NCBI RefSeq assembly: GCF_021590045.1
Contig: NZ_CP062221.1
Span: 2,294,001-2,358,000, forward strand
Reading direction: 5' to 3'
Source of the DNA: Cellulomonas palmilytica
Lineage (GTDB): Bacteria > Actinomycetota > Actinomycetes > Actinomycetales > Cellulomonadaceae
Length of the DNA: 64,000 nucleotides
Below, one piece after another: positions 63,757 through 64,000 of the stretch. The translations under genes and the position numbers were made by a program. Every line of letters begins with the position of its first letter. Positions within the stretch are counted from its first letter, which is position 1. Under the pieces are notes generated by a model. The model did no database searches. It saw only the letters and a program-made list of their open reading frames with translations, and was not told the DNA's origin.

Positions 63757-64000
<244 letters not shown>

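Overview
The window is a continuous stretch of high-GC actinobacterial chromosome, most likely Cellulomonas or a close relative in the Micrococcales. This rests on the roughly 74% GC protein-coding DNA, frequent GTG starts, chains of ATGA/GTGA overlapping genes, a tRNA-less rRNA spacer, and local gene order shared with Mycobacterium tuberculosis (arg cluster, tyrS, TPR protein/HAD/tlyA/nadK/recN/steA/steB/pyrG/NUDIX; ctaA/ABC/sufR/suf operon; fabG/fabI). The genus is inferred from recalled family knowledge, not from a search. I see no insertion sequence, prophage, CRISPR array, integrase or tRNA gene.

Layout. 1-2.4 kb: end of an unknown gene, then thiE and a thiD-tenA fusion (thiamin). 2.4-6.2 kb (minus): TrpB-like enzyme, GNAT acetyltransferase, FrnE/DsbA-like oxidoreductase, quinone reductase. 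6.3-8.4 kb: an 18-bp repeat array, a SigE-family sigma factor and a coupled one-pass membrane protein. 8.46-17.3 kb: the whole arginine pathway argCJBDFRGH, with an ArgR box over a leaderless argC promoter. 17.3-20.1 kb: a P-loop kinase, a 3-methyladenine glycosylase and tyrS. 20.3-26.2 kb: a complete 16S-23S-5S rRNA operon with promoters, leader, processing stem and terminator. 26.4-38.5 kb: an RG-rich TPR-like protein, HAD phosphatase, tlyA, nadK, recN, then a division/envelope set (steA, steB, an MraY/WecA-like protein, murJ). 38.6-40.9 kb: pyrG and a NUDIX hydrolase. 41-45.8 kb (minus): two ABC-2 exporters flanking heme A synthase. 46-52.9 kb: the suf iron-sulfur operon sufR-B-D-Rieske-C-S-U-T. 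53-54 kb: a SAM-type riboswitch candidate in front of an unknown CxxC protein. 54-58.1 kb (minus): a NYN-LOTUS protein, a zinc metallopeptidase and the biotin ECF transporter. 58.3-64 kb: an ABC-F protein, SURF1 with two small conserved genes, fabG-fabI, a SixA-type phosphatase and the end of serB.

Working together. Most genes are housekeeping and lie in tightly coupled operons. Recurring control features are -10-like hexamers 6-8 nt before start codons (leaderless mRNAs, ten cases), long inverted repeats between convergent genes, and short tandem repeats in front of or at the start of regulators. The least explained pieces are the SAM-riboswitch/CxxC gene, the RG-rich protein after the rRNA operon, the MraY/WecA-like protein in the ste-murJ cluster, and a 16-codon mini-ORF bridging steA and steB.
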